Of a stretch of 64,000 bases of DNA, positions 8,543-16,757 are shown piece after piece. This stretch comes from Rathayibacter caricis DSM 15933 (GTDB taxonomy: Bacteria; Actinomycetota; Actinomycetes; Actinomycetales; Microbacteriaceae): the NCBI RefSeq assembly GCF_003044275.1, contig NZ_PZPL01000001.1, positions 3,100,001-3,164,000 on the forward strand, in the 5' to 3' direction. Below the pieces are notes generated by a model. That model was not told the DNA's origin and ran no database searches. It saw only the letters and a list, made by a program, of their open reading frames with translations. Both the position numbers and the translations under genes were made by a program. Position 1 is the stretch's first letter; every line of letters starts with the position of its first letter.

Positions 8543-9177
8543 GCGTCCTCGAAGAGCCTCGCGCCGGTGAGGAGCGCGCCCGCGCTCGCGCGACGCAGCG
8601 CCTGCGACACCGCGGACTGCGAGATCGACTCCTGCTCCGCCAGCGTCTTCTGCGCCGTTCCCCGCGCCGCCCCGAGCACGAGTCGGCGGTCCCGCGCGCT
8701 CAAGGGGCCGATCAGCGCGTCCCGGGCGAGGAGGTAGGCGTTCACCGCGGCCTCCTCGGCCCCCGGCTCGTCGGAGCCCACGAACCAGGCCCGCGCACTC
8801 GGGACGGCGCCGTCCTCGAGCTCGTGGGCGCGGTCGATCGCGGTGCGGGCGCGCCACCACGCCGATCCGTCCTGCAGGCCGCCCGCGACTCCCGAACCGA
8901 TCACCCTGATCTCCCCCCGGCCGAGACCGACTCGGCAGTCGACCCCGGCGGGCAGGGACAGGCGCGCGTGCAGGGTGGCCGTGAGGGCGGCGGGGAGCGA
9001 CGGGTAGACGCCCTGGAACTCGTCGCCCACCGTCGGGTGCAGCGGCTCGATCGCAGAGGCCACTCCGTCGACGGAGGCGAAGCCGGTCTCGATCTCGTGC
9101 TGCGCCACATCGCGGCGCTCGAGTCTGCGCGAACCGACCAGATCGATCAGAACGGCGACGACCGGCGCTTCCCTCAT
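8536..9177 (-). CDS. SatD-family protein: nucleotide-cyclase-like domain plus HTH
   Basis: A 213-aa protein of the SatD family; the Streptococcus mutans SatD gave the name from acid tolerance, and its biochemistry is unknown. The first 120 residues show the layout of class III cyclase/GGDEF-type palm domains: IDLVGS (Asp12), GDEFQGVY (Asp52) and RVGLGRGEI (82-90), then a GxGxAxWRAR-like helix. Residues 165-197 form a helix-turn-helix resembling sigma-70 region 4, ending in SQSAVSQALRRA. It is probably a DNA-binding, possibly autoregulatory protein, with a nucleotide-binding or nucleotide-making domain. It is leaderless (TAAGCT 6 nt before the ATG) behind a repeat-rich operator. Confidence 0.7.
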   Translation of the reverse strand: MREAPVVAVLIDLVGSRRLERRDVAQHEIETGFASVDGVASAIEPLHPTVGDEFQGVYPSLPAALTATLHARLSLPAGVDCRVGLGRGEIRVIGSGVAGGLQDGSAWWRARTAIDRAHELEDGAVPSARAWFVGSDEPGAEEAAVNAYLLARDALIGPLSARDRRLVLGAARGTAQKTLAEQESISQSAVSQALRRASAGALLTGARLFEDAC

Positions 9178-9180
9178 CCG

Positions 9181-9224
9181 ATAAGCTTACAGCTGATATC
9201 CGGCGGATATAAGCCCACAGCTGA
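9181..9224 (-). promoter_or_regulatory. candidate operator/promoter of the satD-like operon
   Basis: Two 16-bp direct repeats that differ at two positions (9181-9196 and 9209-9224) flank the palindrome ATATCC-GGC-GGATAT (9196-9210). The - strand -10 box TAAGCT (9184-9189) lies inside the first repeat, so a bound protein would block RNA polymerase. The whole element fits between the fabG stop and the SatD start. The likely ligand is the SatD HTH itself (inference). Confidence 0.6.
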
Positions 9225-9229
9225 AGCGA

Positions 9230-9940
9230 TCAGTGCCCCATCCCGAGGCCGCCGTCGACCGGGACCACCGCACCCGAGATGTAGGCGGCCTCGTCGCCGG
9301 CGAGCCAGCGGGTGACCTTCGCCACCTCGGCGGCGGTCCCGTACCGGCCGAGCGGGATGCTCTTGCGGTACTCCGCCTGCTGCTCCGCCGGCAGCTCCGC
9401 CGTCATGTCGGTCTCGATGAAGCCCGGAGCGACGACGTTCGCGGTGATGTTGCGCGCCCCGAGCTCGCGGGTGAGCGAGCGGGCGAAGCCGACGAGGGCG
9501 GCCTTCGACGACGAGTAGTTGATCTGACCCGGTCCGCCGTAGAGGCCCACGACGCTCGAGATCAGGATGACGCGCCCGAACTTCTGCTTGAGCATGCCTT
9601 TCGAGGCGCGCTTCACCACACGGAACGCCCCGGTCAGGTTGGTGTCGATGACCGACGTGAAGTCGTCCTCGGTCATGCGCAGGAGGAGGGTGTCGCGGGT
9701 GATCCCCGCGTTCGCCACGACGACCTCGACGGGACCGAGCTCGGCCTCCACCTGGGTGAAGGCGGCATCGATCGACTCGGAGTCGGTGACGTCGGCCACG
9801 ACGGTGAGCGATCCGGCCGGACCCGATCCGGACCGAGCCGTGACCGCGACCCGGTGCCCCGCGGCCACGAACTCCTCGGCGATGGCGAAGCCGATGCCTC
9901 GGTTGCCTCCGGTGACGAGGACGGTGCGGGGCGTGGTCAT
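9230..9940 (-). CDS. fabG: 3-oxoacyl-ACP reductase FabG-type SDR
   Basis: NADPH-dependent reductase of fatty-acid elongation, a 236-aa short-chain dehydrogenase. The cofactor motif is TGGNRGIG (10-17), NAG is at 77-79, and the catalytic triad is Ser128/129, Tyr142 and Lys146 in NYSSSK. The ending GAVVPVDGGLGMGH closely matches FabG/FabG1 (MabA) of actinobacteria. A good Shine-Dalgarno, GGAGGG, precedes the ATG. It is not beside other fab genes, so another SDR ketoreductase activity cannot be excluded. It is divergent from the DUF3099 gene. Confidence 0.85.
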   Translation of the reverse strand: MTTPRTVLVTGGNRGIGFAIAEEFVAAGHRVAVTARSGSGPAGSLTVVADVTDSESIDAAFTQVEAELGPVEVVVANAGITRDTLLLRMTEDDFTSVIDTNLTGAFRVVKRASKGMLKQKFGRVILISSVVGLYGGPGQINYSSSKAALVGFARSLTRELGARNITANVVAPGFIETDMTAELPAEQQAEYRKSIPLGRYGTAAEVAKVTRWLAGDEAAYISGAVVPVDGGLGMGH

Positions 9941-10055
9941 GGTGTCCCTCCTGCCGACGCGCGGACGGCGCCGGACGACCCGTACATCCTACGGGCGCGC
10001 GGCGCAACACATCGGGAGATCCCGTCCGCCCAGCCTCCGCGACTCCCCCGCGACG

Positions 10056-10061
10056 TAGGCT
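10056..10061 (+). promoter_or_regulatory. -10 box of DUF3099-SURF1 operon
   Basis: TAGGCT lies 9 nt before the GTG at 10071. The transcript leader would be only about 2-3 nt, so it is essentially leaderless. Confidence 0.45.
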
Positions 10062-10070
10062 TGTACAGCT

Positions 10071-10418
10071 GTGAAACCCCGCGAATCGCTCACCTCCCTC
10101 CCGCCGTCGCCGACCGCGGAGCGTCGCTCCCGCGCGATCAAGTACTCCATCGCGATGGGCATCCGCATGATCTGCGTGATCTGCCTGATCTTCGCGCAGG
10201 GGTGGTGGCTCGCGTTCTTCGCCATCGGCGCCATCGTCCTCCCGTACTTCGCCGTGGTGCTCGCGAACGTCGGCGGAGTCGGCGAGAGCGGGAACGTGCA
10301 GCGCCCCGGTGCGATCGTCCTGTCCCGCCCCGTGCCGCCGCCCGCACCTGCCCCCGAGTCCGGCTCCTCGACCGACGACCGGGCCGAGGGCGGCGGAGCG
10401 ACGACGGATCGACCGTGA
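10071..10418 (+). CDS. DUF3099 family small membrane protein
   Basis: A 115-aa actinobacterial protein of unknown function. The N-terminus reads LTSLPPSPTAERRSRAIKYS, typical of DUF3099. Two membrane helices follow (about residues 28-48 and 51-70), then a proline- and acid-rich tail. The stop overlaps the next GTG by the GTGA arrangement. It is first in a tightly coupled three-gene set ending in SURF1, which suggests a link to the respiratory membrane (inference). Confidence 0.75.
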   Translation: MKPRESLTSLPPSPTAERRSRAIKYSIAMGIRMICVICLIFAQGWWLAFFAIGAIVLPYFAVVLANVGGVGESGNVQRPGAIVLSRPVPPPAPAPESGSSTDDRAEGGGATTDRP

Positions 10419-10648
10419 TCCCGCTCGGCACCGCGCCCGAGAAGCACACCTGCTCGAGAGCGGGCTGCACGAGTATCGCGACCTGGGCCGTAGAGTGGCG
10501 GAATCCGCGGATCCACGCGGAGGACCGGCGCAAGACCTGGCTCGCCTGCGGTGAGCACCTCGAGTTCCTCCGCGAGTTCCTCGCCGCACGGGAGTTCCCG
10601 CTCGAGGTGAGACCGCTTCAGACCATCGACCGGGGGACCTCGCGTTGA
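10415..10648 (+). CDS. small Cys/His protein between DUF3099 and SURF1, unknown function
   Basis: A 77-aa protein with no membrane segment. It has a possible metal site: HTCSRAGC near residues 11-17 and ACGEH near 45-49, that is C-x3-C-type and C-x2-H-type ligands. The start GTG overlaps the preceding stop, and its own stop overlaps the next TTG. All three genes are therefore translated together. Homologues in relatives sometimes carry misleading names such as acetone carboxylase; nothing in the sequence supports that. A metal-binding helper for cytochrome oxidase assembly is possible but unproven. Confidence 0.7.
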   Translation: MIPLGTAPEKHTCSRAGCTSIATWAVEWRNPRIHAEDRRKTWLACGEHLEFLREFLAAREFPLEVRPLQTIDRGTSR

Positions 10649-11508
10649 CCGACTCCACGCCGCGTCCCTCCTGGCGCTTCGTGCTCTCGCGCCGCTGGTT
10701 CGGCTACCTCGCCCTCGCGGTGGTCTTCGCCGTCGCCTGCGTGCTGTTGTCGCGCTGGCAGGTGGCGCGCCTGGACGAGGCCGCCTCGACGAACCGGCTC
10801 GTCACGGCCAACTGGACGGCCGACCCCGTCACTCTCGACGACCTGATCGGCGAGGACGGCGCGTGGGACGACGCGCTCGAGTTCCGGCCGGTCGAGGTCA
10901 CGGGCGTCTACGAGACGCAGGACGAGACGCTCGTCCGCAACCGGCCCTACAACGGCAATCCCGGATTCGAGGTGCTCACACCGCTCCGACTCGCGGACGG
11001 CAGCCTGTTCATCGTGGACCGCGGTTGGGTCCCGGTCGGATCCGAGCAGGACTCCCCCGATGCCGTGCCCGCCCCTCCGGAGGGAGAGGTCACGGTGACG
11101 GCCAGGATCAAGCCGAGCGAGGGCCGCATCGAGGGGCGCTCCGCTCCCGCCGGTCAGATCGCGACCATCCAGCTCGACGACCTGCGTGCGCAGCTGGGAG
11201 AGCCGGTGCGCACGAGCGCCTACGGCCTGCTGGTCTCGGAATCCCCCGCACCTGTCGACGCTCCTCCTCTCGCGGCGCTGAAGCCGGTGGCCGACGAGGG
11301 CCTGCACATCAGCTACGCGATCCAGTGGGTGCTGTTCGCGCTGATGGGCTTCGGAGGACTGGGCTGGGCCGTGCGGCACGAGTTCCGGCTGCTCAACGCC
11401 GACGATCCCGAGGTCATCGCGGCGGAGGAGCGGCGGGAGCAGCGCCGCCTGAAGCGCGGTCGCAGCGACTCCGAGATCGAGGACGAGCTCCTCGACGCCC
11501 ACCACTGA
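10645..11508 (+). CDS. SURF1 family cytochrome c oxidase biogenesis protein
   Basis: A 287-aa membrane protein of the SURF1/Shy1 family, which helps insert heme A into cytochrome aa3 oxidase. It has a first helix around residues 17-37 and the conserved DEAASTNRL-region loop. The core segments EFRPVEVTGVY, LVRNRPYNGNPGFEVLTPL and FIVDRGWVP follow. A second helix lies near residues 225-245 after HISYAIQWVLFA. The TTG start follows GGGGGA and overlaps the previous stop. The ctaA/ctaB genes for heme A synthesis lie about 7 kb away, consistent with this role. Confidence 0.9.
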   Translation: MTDSTPRPSWRFVLSRRWFGYLALAVVFAVACVLLSRWQVARLDEAASTNRLVTANWTADPVTLDDLIGEDGAWDDALEFRPVEVTGVYETQDETLVRNRPYNGNPGFEVLTPLRLADGSLFIVDRGWVPVGSEQDSPDAVPAPPEGEVTVTARIKPSEGRIEGRSAPAGQIATIQLDDLRAQLGEPVRTSAYGLLVSESPAPVDAPPLAALKPVADEGLHISYAIQWVLFALMGFGGLGWAVRHEFRLLNADDPEVIAAEERREQRRLKRGRSDSEIEDELLDAHH

Positions 11509-11538
11509 GCCGCCGCGCTCGACGGGGATGGACCGCGA

Positions 11539-13137
11539 TCAGGCCAGGGTGATCAGGTCGAGGTAGTCCGCGGTCCAGTGGTCCTCGGTGCCCTCGGGCA
11601 TGATGAGCACCCGCTCGGGGTTCAGCGCCTCGACGGCACCCTCGTCGTGGCTGACCAGGACCACCGCGCCCTCGTAGTGCGCGAGCGCGTCGAGGATCTC
11701 GTCGCGGCTCGCCGGGTCGAGGTTGTTGGTCGGCTCGTCCAGCAGCAGGACGTTCGCCCCGGAGACGACGATCATCGCGAGGGCCAGACGGGTCTTCTCG
11801 CCACCCGAGAGCACTCCGGCCGGCTTGTGCGAGTCGTCGCCGGTGAACAGGAACGAGCCCAGGACGCGGCGCGCCTCGGTCTCGGTGAGGTTCGGGCTGC
11901 TCGACACCATGTTCTCGAGCACCGAGCGCTTGACGTCGATCGTCTCGTGCTCCTGGGCGTAGTAGCCGATCCGCAGACCGTGGCCGGGCTCGATCGACCC
12001 GGTGTCCGGCGCGTCCACCCCGCCGAGGATCCGCAGCAGGGTCGTCTTGCCCGCGCCGTTCAGACCCAGGATGACCACCTTGGACCCGCGGTCGATCGCC
12101 AGGTCGACGGCGGTGAAGATCTCGAGCGAGCCGTAGCTCTTCGACAGGTTCTCGGCCTGCAGCGGGGTGCGGCCGCAGGGCATCGGCGTCGGGAAGCGCA
12201 GCTTGGCGACGCGGTCGACGGCGCGCACCTCCTCGAGGCCGCTCATCATCTTCTCGGCGCGCGCCACCATCTGGTGCGCCGCCGCCGCCTTGGAGGCCTT
12301 CGCGCCGAAGCGCGCCGCCTGCAGCTGCAGGGCGCCAGCCTTCTTCTCGACGTTCGCGCGCTCCTTCTTGCGGCGCTCCTCGTCGGCGGCGCGCTGGCGC
12401 TGGTAGTTCTTCCAGTTCATGTTGTAGACGTCGATGACCTGGCGGTTCGCATCCAGGTAGAAGACGCGGTTGACCGTCTCGCCGACCAGCTCGATGTCGT
12501 GACTGATGACGATGAATCCGCCGCGGTAGTTCTTCAGGAACTCGCGGAGCCACACCACCGAGTCCGCGTCGAGGTGGTTGGTCGGCTCGTCCAGGATCAG
12601 CGTGCTGGCATCCGAGAACAGGATGCGCGCGAGCTCGATGCGCCGACGCTGACCGCCCGAGAGCGTCTTCAGCGGCTGATCGAGGATCCGGTCCGGCAGG
12701 TTCAGGTTGCTCGCGATCGAGGCCGCCTCGGCCTCCGCGGCGTAACCGCCGAGCGCGAGGAAGCGGTCGGTCAGGTTGCCGTACTTCTTCATCCCCGCCG
12801 CACTGATCGCCGGGTCGCTGCTCGACATCGCCTCGGTCGCCTCCGACATGCCCACCACGAGGGAGCCCAGACCGCGGGCGTCGAGGATGCGCGTGCGCGC
12901 CAGCTCCTCCGGGTCGCCCGAGCGCGGGTCCTGCGGGAGGTAGCCGATCTCACCGCCGCGATCGACCGTGCCCTTGGCGGCGATGAGGTCGCCGGCCAGC
13001 ACCTTGGTCAGCGTCGTCTTCCCCGCCCCGTTGCGGCCGACGAGGCCCACCTTGTCGCCGTCGCCCACCCGGAAGGAGACGTTCTCCATCAGGAGTCGGG
13101 CGCCGACTCGGAGTTCGAGATCGTGGACGCTCAGCAC
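11539..13137 (-). CDS. ABC-F family ATPase
   Basis: A 532-aa protein with two ABC domains in tandem and no membrane segment, as in ribosome-associated ABC-F factors. Walker A1 is GRNGAGKT (34-41), the signature is LSGGQRRR and Walker B is LILDEPTNHLD. The second half has GLNGAGKTT, LSGGEKTR and LLLDEPTNNLD. The charged linker between the domains (about residues 230-310, rich in Lys, Arg, Glu and Ala) is the expected P-site tRNA interaction motif region. Whether it acts in translation quality control or antibiotic protection cannot be told from sequence. The GTG start is best supported by where the first domain begins. Confidence 0.87.
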   Translation of the reverse strand: MLSVHDLELRVGARLLMENVSFRVGDGDKVGLVGRNGAGKTTLTKVLAGDLIAAKGTVDRGGEIGYLPQDPRSGDPEELARTRILDARGLGSLVVGMSEATEAMSSSDPAISAAGMKKYGNLTDRFLALGGYAAEAEAASIASNLNLPDRILDQPLKTLSGGQRRRIELARILFSDASTLILDEPTNHLDADSVVWLREFLKNYRGGFIVISHDIELVGETVNRVFYLDANRQVIDVYNMNWKNYQRQRAADEERRKKERANVEKKAGALQLQAARFGAKASKAAAAHQMVARAEKMMSGLEEVRAVDRVAKLRFPTPMPCGRTPLQAENLSKSYGSLEIFTAVDLAIDRGSKVVILGLNGAGKTTLLRILGGVDAPDTGSIEPGHGLRIGYYAQEHETIDVKRSVLENMVSSSPNLTETEARRVLGSFLFTGDDSHKPAGVLSGGEKTRLALAMIVVSGANVLLLDEPTNNLDPASRDEILDALAHYEGAVVLVSHDEGAVEALNPERVLIMPEGTEDHWTADYLDLITLA

Positions 13138-13214
13138 AGTGCTGTCCGTTCTCGCCAAGAAATGGCGGTCGCTTCGGGAGGTGTGGGGCAAGGGGCCGCG
13201 ATGCGGCAGCCCTC

Positions 13215-13221
13215 TAGTATA
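13215..13221. promoter_or_regulatory. overlapping divergent -10 boxes (ABC-F / bioY)
   Basis: The only AT-rich patch in the 221-bp spacer contains TAGTAT (13215-13220, + strand, towards bioY) and TATACT (13221-13216, - strand, towards the ABC-F gene). Their near-complete overlap means the two promoters would compete. No clear -35 is seen for either. Confidence 0.45.
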
Positions 13222-13358
13222 TTTCCTGAGCCGCGGGGCCGGTTCACGTCCGCTGTCCGCGGACGCGTCCGGACCCCCTGCGCTCGGCCACCTGCAGGCT
13301 CGACCCCGTCGAGCTCGTCCTTCGTCGCCACCGGGCGCCACGGTCTTTGGAGACACTC

Positions 13359-13964
13359 ATGTCCAGCTACTCGCTCGCCCCGTCGCGGCCGGTCCTCGCG
13401 GACCGACTGTTCGCGCGCTCGATCGTCACCGATCTCGTCCTGGTGGTCGCCGCCGCGGCCTTCACCGCCGGGATGGCCCAGCTCTACATCCCGATGTGGC
13501 CCGTGCCGATCACCGGCCAGACCTTCGCCGTGCTCCTCGCGGGAACCACGCTGGGCGCGCTCCGCGGAGCGCTCGCGATGGGCGTCTACGCACTGGTCGG
13601 CGTGCTCGGCGCCCCGGTCTTCACCGAGGGCTCGAGCGGCTGGGCCGTCCTCGCCGGCCCGACCGGTGGCTACATCGTCGGTTTCGTCCTCGCTTCGATC
13701 GTCACCGGATGGCTGGCGCAGCGCCAGTGGGACCGCCGCGTCGTCGGCACCCTGGTCACCTTCCTCGCGGGCACCGCGACCATCTACCTGGTCGGACTCC
13801 CCTGGCTCGCGATCGCGCTCGGCTCGCTCGGCTACCCCGCCGATCTCGGCTCCGTCCTCACCGCCGGTCTCGTCCCGTTCCTGATCGGCGACGCCCTCAA
13901 GATCGTGCTCGCCGCCGCACTGGTCCCCACGACCTGGGCTCTGCTCCGCCACCGCTCGAACTGA
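13359..13964 (+). CDS. bioY: biotin transporter S component BioY
   Basis: Energy-coupling-factor substrate-binding membrane protein for biotin, 201 aa with about six helices. Hallmarks are the early MWPVPITGQTFAVLLAG motif, RGALAMGVYALVGVLGAPVF, the glycine-rich AGPTGGYIVGF, and a conserved late GDALKIVLAAALV. The ATG at 13359 has TTTGGAGA upstream. An in-frame TTG at 13347 lies before that Shine-Dalgarno and was rejected. No bioM or bioN energizing genes are nearby, so it must use a shared ECF module or function alone. Confidence 0.93.
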   Translation: MSSYSLAPSRPVLADRLFARSIVTDLVLVVAAAAFTAGMAQLYIPMWPVPITGQTFAVLLAGTTLGALRGALAMGVYALVGVLGAPVFTEGSSGWAVLAGPTGGYIVGFVLASIVTGWLAQRQWDRRVVGTLVTFLAGTATIYLVGLPWLAIALGSLGYPADLGSVLTAGLVPFLIGDALKIVLAAALVPTTWALLRHRSN

Positions 13965-13980
13965 GCCCGCACGACGGTAA

Positions 13981-14019
13981 GGCGAAGGGCCGGGAGGATG
14001 ATCCTCCCGGCCCTTCGCC
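13981..14019. terminator. bidirectional terminator between bioY and sufT
   Basis: A 39-nt near-perfect palindrome with 19-bp arms (13981-13999 and 14001-14019) sits between two convergent genes. It can serve both. Confidence 0.8.
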
Positions 14020-14028
14020 GTACCGGTC

Positions 14029-14361
14029 TCAGATCGAGAAGCCGAGAGCGCGCATCATGTCGCGGCCGTCGTCGGTGATCCGCTCGGGACCCCACGGCGG
14101 CATCCAGACCCAGTTGATCCGGAACGCCTCGACGATGCCGTCGAGCGACTCGGCGGTCTGCTCCTCGAGCACGTCGGTCAGCGGACAGCCCGCCGAGGTG
14201 AGCGTCATGTGGATGACGAGAGCGTCGTTCTCGTCGTCCCACCCGAGGTCGTAGATGAGGCCCAGATCAACGACGTTGATCCCGAGCTCGGGATCCATGA
14301 CGTCCTTGAGCGCCTCCTCGACCTGGTCGAAGAGCTTCGGCTCGAGCGTCGTGACGGCCAT
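14029..14361 (-). CDS. sufT: SufT-type Fe-S assembly factor (DUF59/MIP18 family)
   Basis: A 110-aa protein of the DUF59 family that assists iron-sulfur cluster maturation or transfer. It contains the family core DPELGINVVDLGLIYDL (about residues 23-39), the cluster-linked cysteine in TSAGCPLTD, and the PPWGPERITDDGR ending. It is the last gene of the SUF operon, 2 bp after sufC. Confidence 0.9.
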   Translation of the reverse strand: MAVTTLEPKLFDQVEEALKDVMDPELGINVVDLGLIYDLGWDDENDALVIHMTLTSAGCPLTDVLEEQTAESLDGIVEAFRINWVWMPPWGPERITDDGRDMMRALGFSI

Positions 14362-14363
14362 GA

Positions 14364-15125
<762 letters not shown>

Positions 15126-15455
15126 TCAGACTTCCTTCGTGACGGTCGGGTCGATGTAGACGTCGCCGTCGATGATCTCGACGACGAAGACGGGGACCGG
15201 CTCGTAGGCCGGCAGGTTGAGGGGCGTCCCGGTGCGGAGGGAGAACTGCGAGCCGTGGGCCCAGCACTCGAGGCTGTCGCCCTCGACGAAGCCCTCCGAG
15301 AGGGAGATCTCGCCGTGCGTGCAGGTGTCGCCGATGGCGTGGATCTCACCGGCCGAGTCCTGGACGACGGCGATCGCGACTCCGTCGACCTCGACGCGCA
15401 TGGCCTGGTTGGGGACGAGCTCGGAGACCGAGCAGATCATCGCGGCGTTGCTCAT
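15126..15455 (-). CDS. Rieske [2Fe-2S] ferredoxin within the SUF operon
   Basis: A 109-aa soluble Rieske ferredoxin. Cluster ligands are visible as Cys45-x-His47 in CTHGEI and Cys64-x2-His67 in CWAHGSQF. It resembles the ferredoxin subunit of non-heme iron oxygenases but is located inside the SUF operon, as in many actinobacteria. A role as electron donor for cluster assembly or repair is plausible (inference). It overlaps sufD by 4 nt. Confidence 0.9.
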   Translation of the reverse strand: MSNAAMICSVSELVPNQAMRVEVDGVAIAVVQDSAGEIHAIGDTCTHGEISLSEGFVEGDSLECWAHGSQFSLRTGTPLNLPAYEPVPVFVVEIIDGDVYIDPTVTKEV

Positions 15456-16687
15456 GCGGTCACCGCCGAGTTACCGGAGCCGGTCTGGCCCGCACTGCCC
15501 GCCAGCTCGGCCTCGATCGCGAGCTGCAGACGGTCCTCCAGCTCGGCGACCTTGATCTGCTGCACGATCTCGCTGAGGAAGCCGCGGACGACCAGGCGGC
15601 GCGCCTCGTCCTCTCGGATGCCGCGCGACTGCAGGTAGAAGAGCTGCTCGTCGTCGAACCGGCCGGTCGCCGAGGCGTGGCCCGCTCCGGCGATGTCGCC
15701 GGTCTCGATCTCGAGGTTCGGGATGGAGTCGGCACGGGTGCCGTCCGAGAGGACCAGGTTGCGGTTCTGCTCGTAGCTGTCGGTGCCGGTCGCGCTGTTG
15801 CGGATCAGGACGTCGCCGATCCAGACCGTGCGGGCGCCCTGACCCTGCAGCGCGCCCTTGTAGGTCACGCGGCTGCGGGTGTCGGGGGCATCGTGGTCGA
15901 CGTACACCTGCTGCTCGAGGTGCTGGCCGCCGTCGGCGAAGTAGAGCCCGAAGAGCTCGCCGTCGGCACCGCGCTCGACGAGGTGCGCGGAGGGGTTGAC
16001 CCGGACGATCGAGCCGCCGAGGGTGACGACGATGTGCTTGACCTTCGCGTCGCGGCCGACGCGGATGAAGTGGTTCGCCAGATGGCGCGCCTCGTCGTCC
16101 CACTCCTGCACGGACACGACGGTGAGCTGGGCTCCCTCGCCGACCAGGATCTCGACGTTCTCGGCGAGCGTCGCCGGGCCGTCGTTCTGGAGGACGACGA
16201 CGCCGCGCGCGTACGGCGCCGCCTCGATGATCGTGTGAGCGGCGCGAGGAGCGGACCCGAGATCCGAGCGGACCAGGGTCGCCACCTTCTCGTCCTCGCC
16301 CGCGATGCGCACGACGAGAGCCTGCTCGAAGCTCGACCAGGCGTTGGCGGCCGCGCGGTCCTCGGGCAGTCCGGCGGTGCCGATCCGCTGGTCGTCGCGG
16401 CCGACCCACGAGACGTCGACGCCGTCGACCGCGGCGTGCTCGAACGCGGTCGGCGAGCCGTCGAGCGGTCCGTCGATGAGATCGGCGAGGCGGGCGACGG
16501 GGGTCAGCTTCCAGGCGATCTCGCGTCCGGTGACGGCCTCGAAGGCGTCGACGTCGACCGACGCGAAGCGCTCCGAGCGCGTCTGCACGGGCGTGAAGGC
16601 CCCGTCGGAGTGGGCGCTGATGCCCAGGCGCTCGGCAGCGGCAGCGCCGTCGATCTCGGGGGTCGCGGCGCTCGTGGGGACCGTCAT
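15452..16687 (-). CDS. sufD: Fe-S cluster assembly protein SufD
   Basis: Scaffold partner of SufB and SufC, 411 aa. The N-terminal helical part is followed by the beta-helix core, with AHLVERGADGELFGLYFADGGQH and the conserved GSIVRVNPSAHL. The typical C-terminal DDEQLFYLQSRGIREDEARRLVVRGF gives the SufC-binding segment. The RBS GAAAGGAACC lies about 8 nt before the ATG. It is separated from sufB by 70 bp that hold a hairpin, and it overlaps the Rieske gene downstream. Confidence 0.95.
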   Translation of the reverse strand: MTVPTSAATPEIDGAAAAERLGISAHSDGAFTPVQTRSERFASVDVDAFEAVTGREIAWKLTPVARLADLIDGPLDGSPTAFEHAAVDGVDVSWVGRDDQRIGTAGLPEDRAAANAWSSFEQALVVRIAGEDEKVATLVRSDLGSAPRAAHTIIEAAPYARGVVVLQNDGPATLAENVEILVGEGAQLTVVSVQEWDDEARHLANHFIRVGRDAKVKHIVVTLGGSIVRVNPSAHLVERGADGELFGLYFADGGQHLEQQVYVDHDAPDTRSRVTYKGALQGQGARTVWIGDVLIRNSATGTDSYEQNRNLVLSDGTRADSIPNLEIETGDIAGAGHASATGRFDDEQLFYLQSRGIREDEARRLVVRGFLSEIVQQIKVAELEDRLQLAIEAELAGSAGQTGSGNSAVTA

Positions 16688-16714
16688 CAGACGATGGTTC
16701 CTTTCGATGGGTGC

Positions 16715-16737
16715 GGGGCGCCCCGTCCGGGCGCCCC
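16715..16737 (-). other. intercistronic hairpin between sufB and sufD
   Basis: A 9-bp perfect GC stem (16715-16723 with 16729-16737) with a 5-nt loop and no T-run follows sufB. It may protect the upstream message or reduce read-through, making SufB more abundant than SufD (inference). Confidence 0.5.
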
Positions 16738-16757
16738 TTCGAGGGGGGAGGCGGGCG

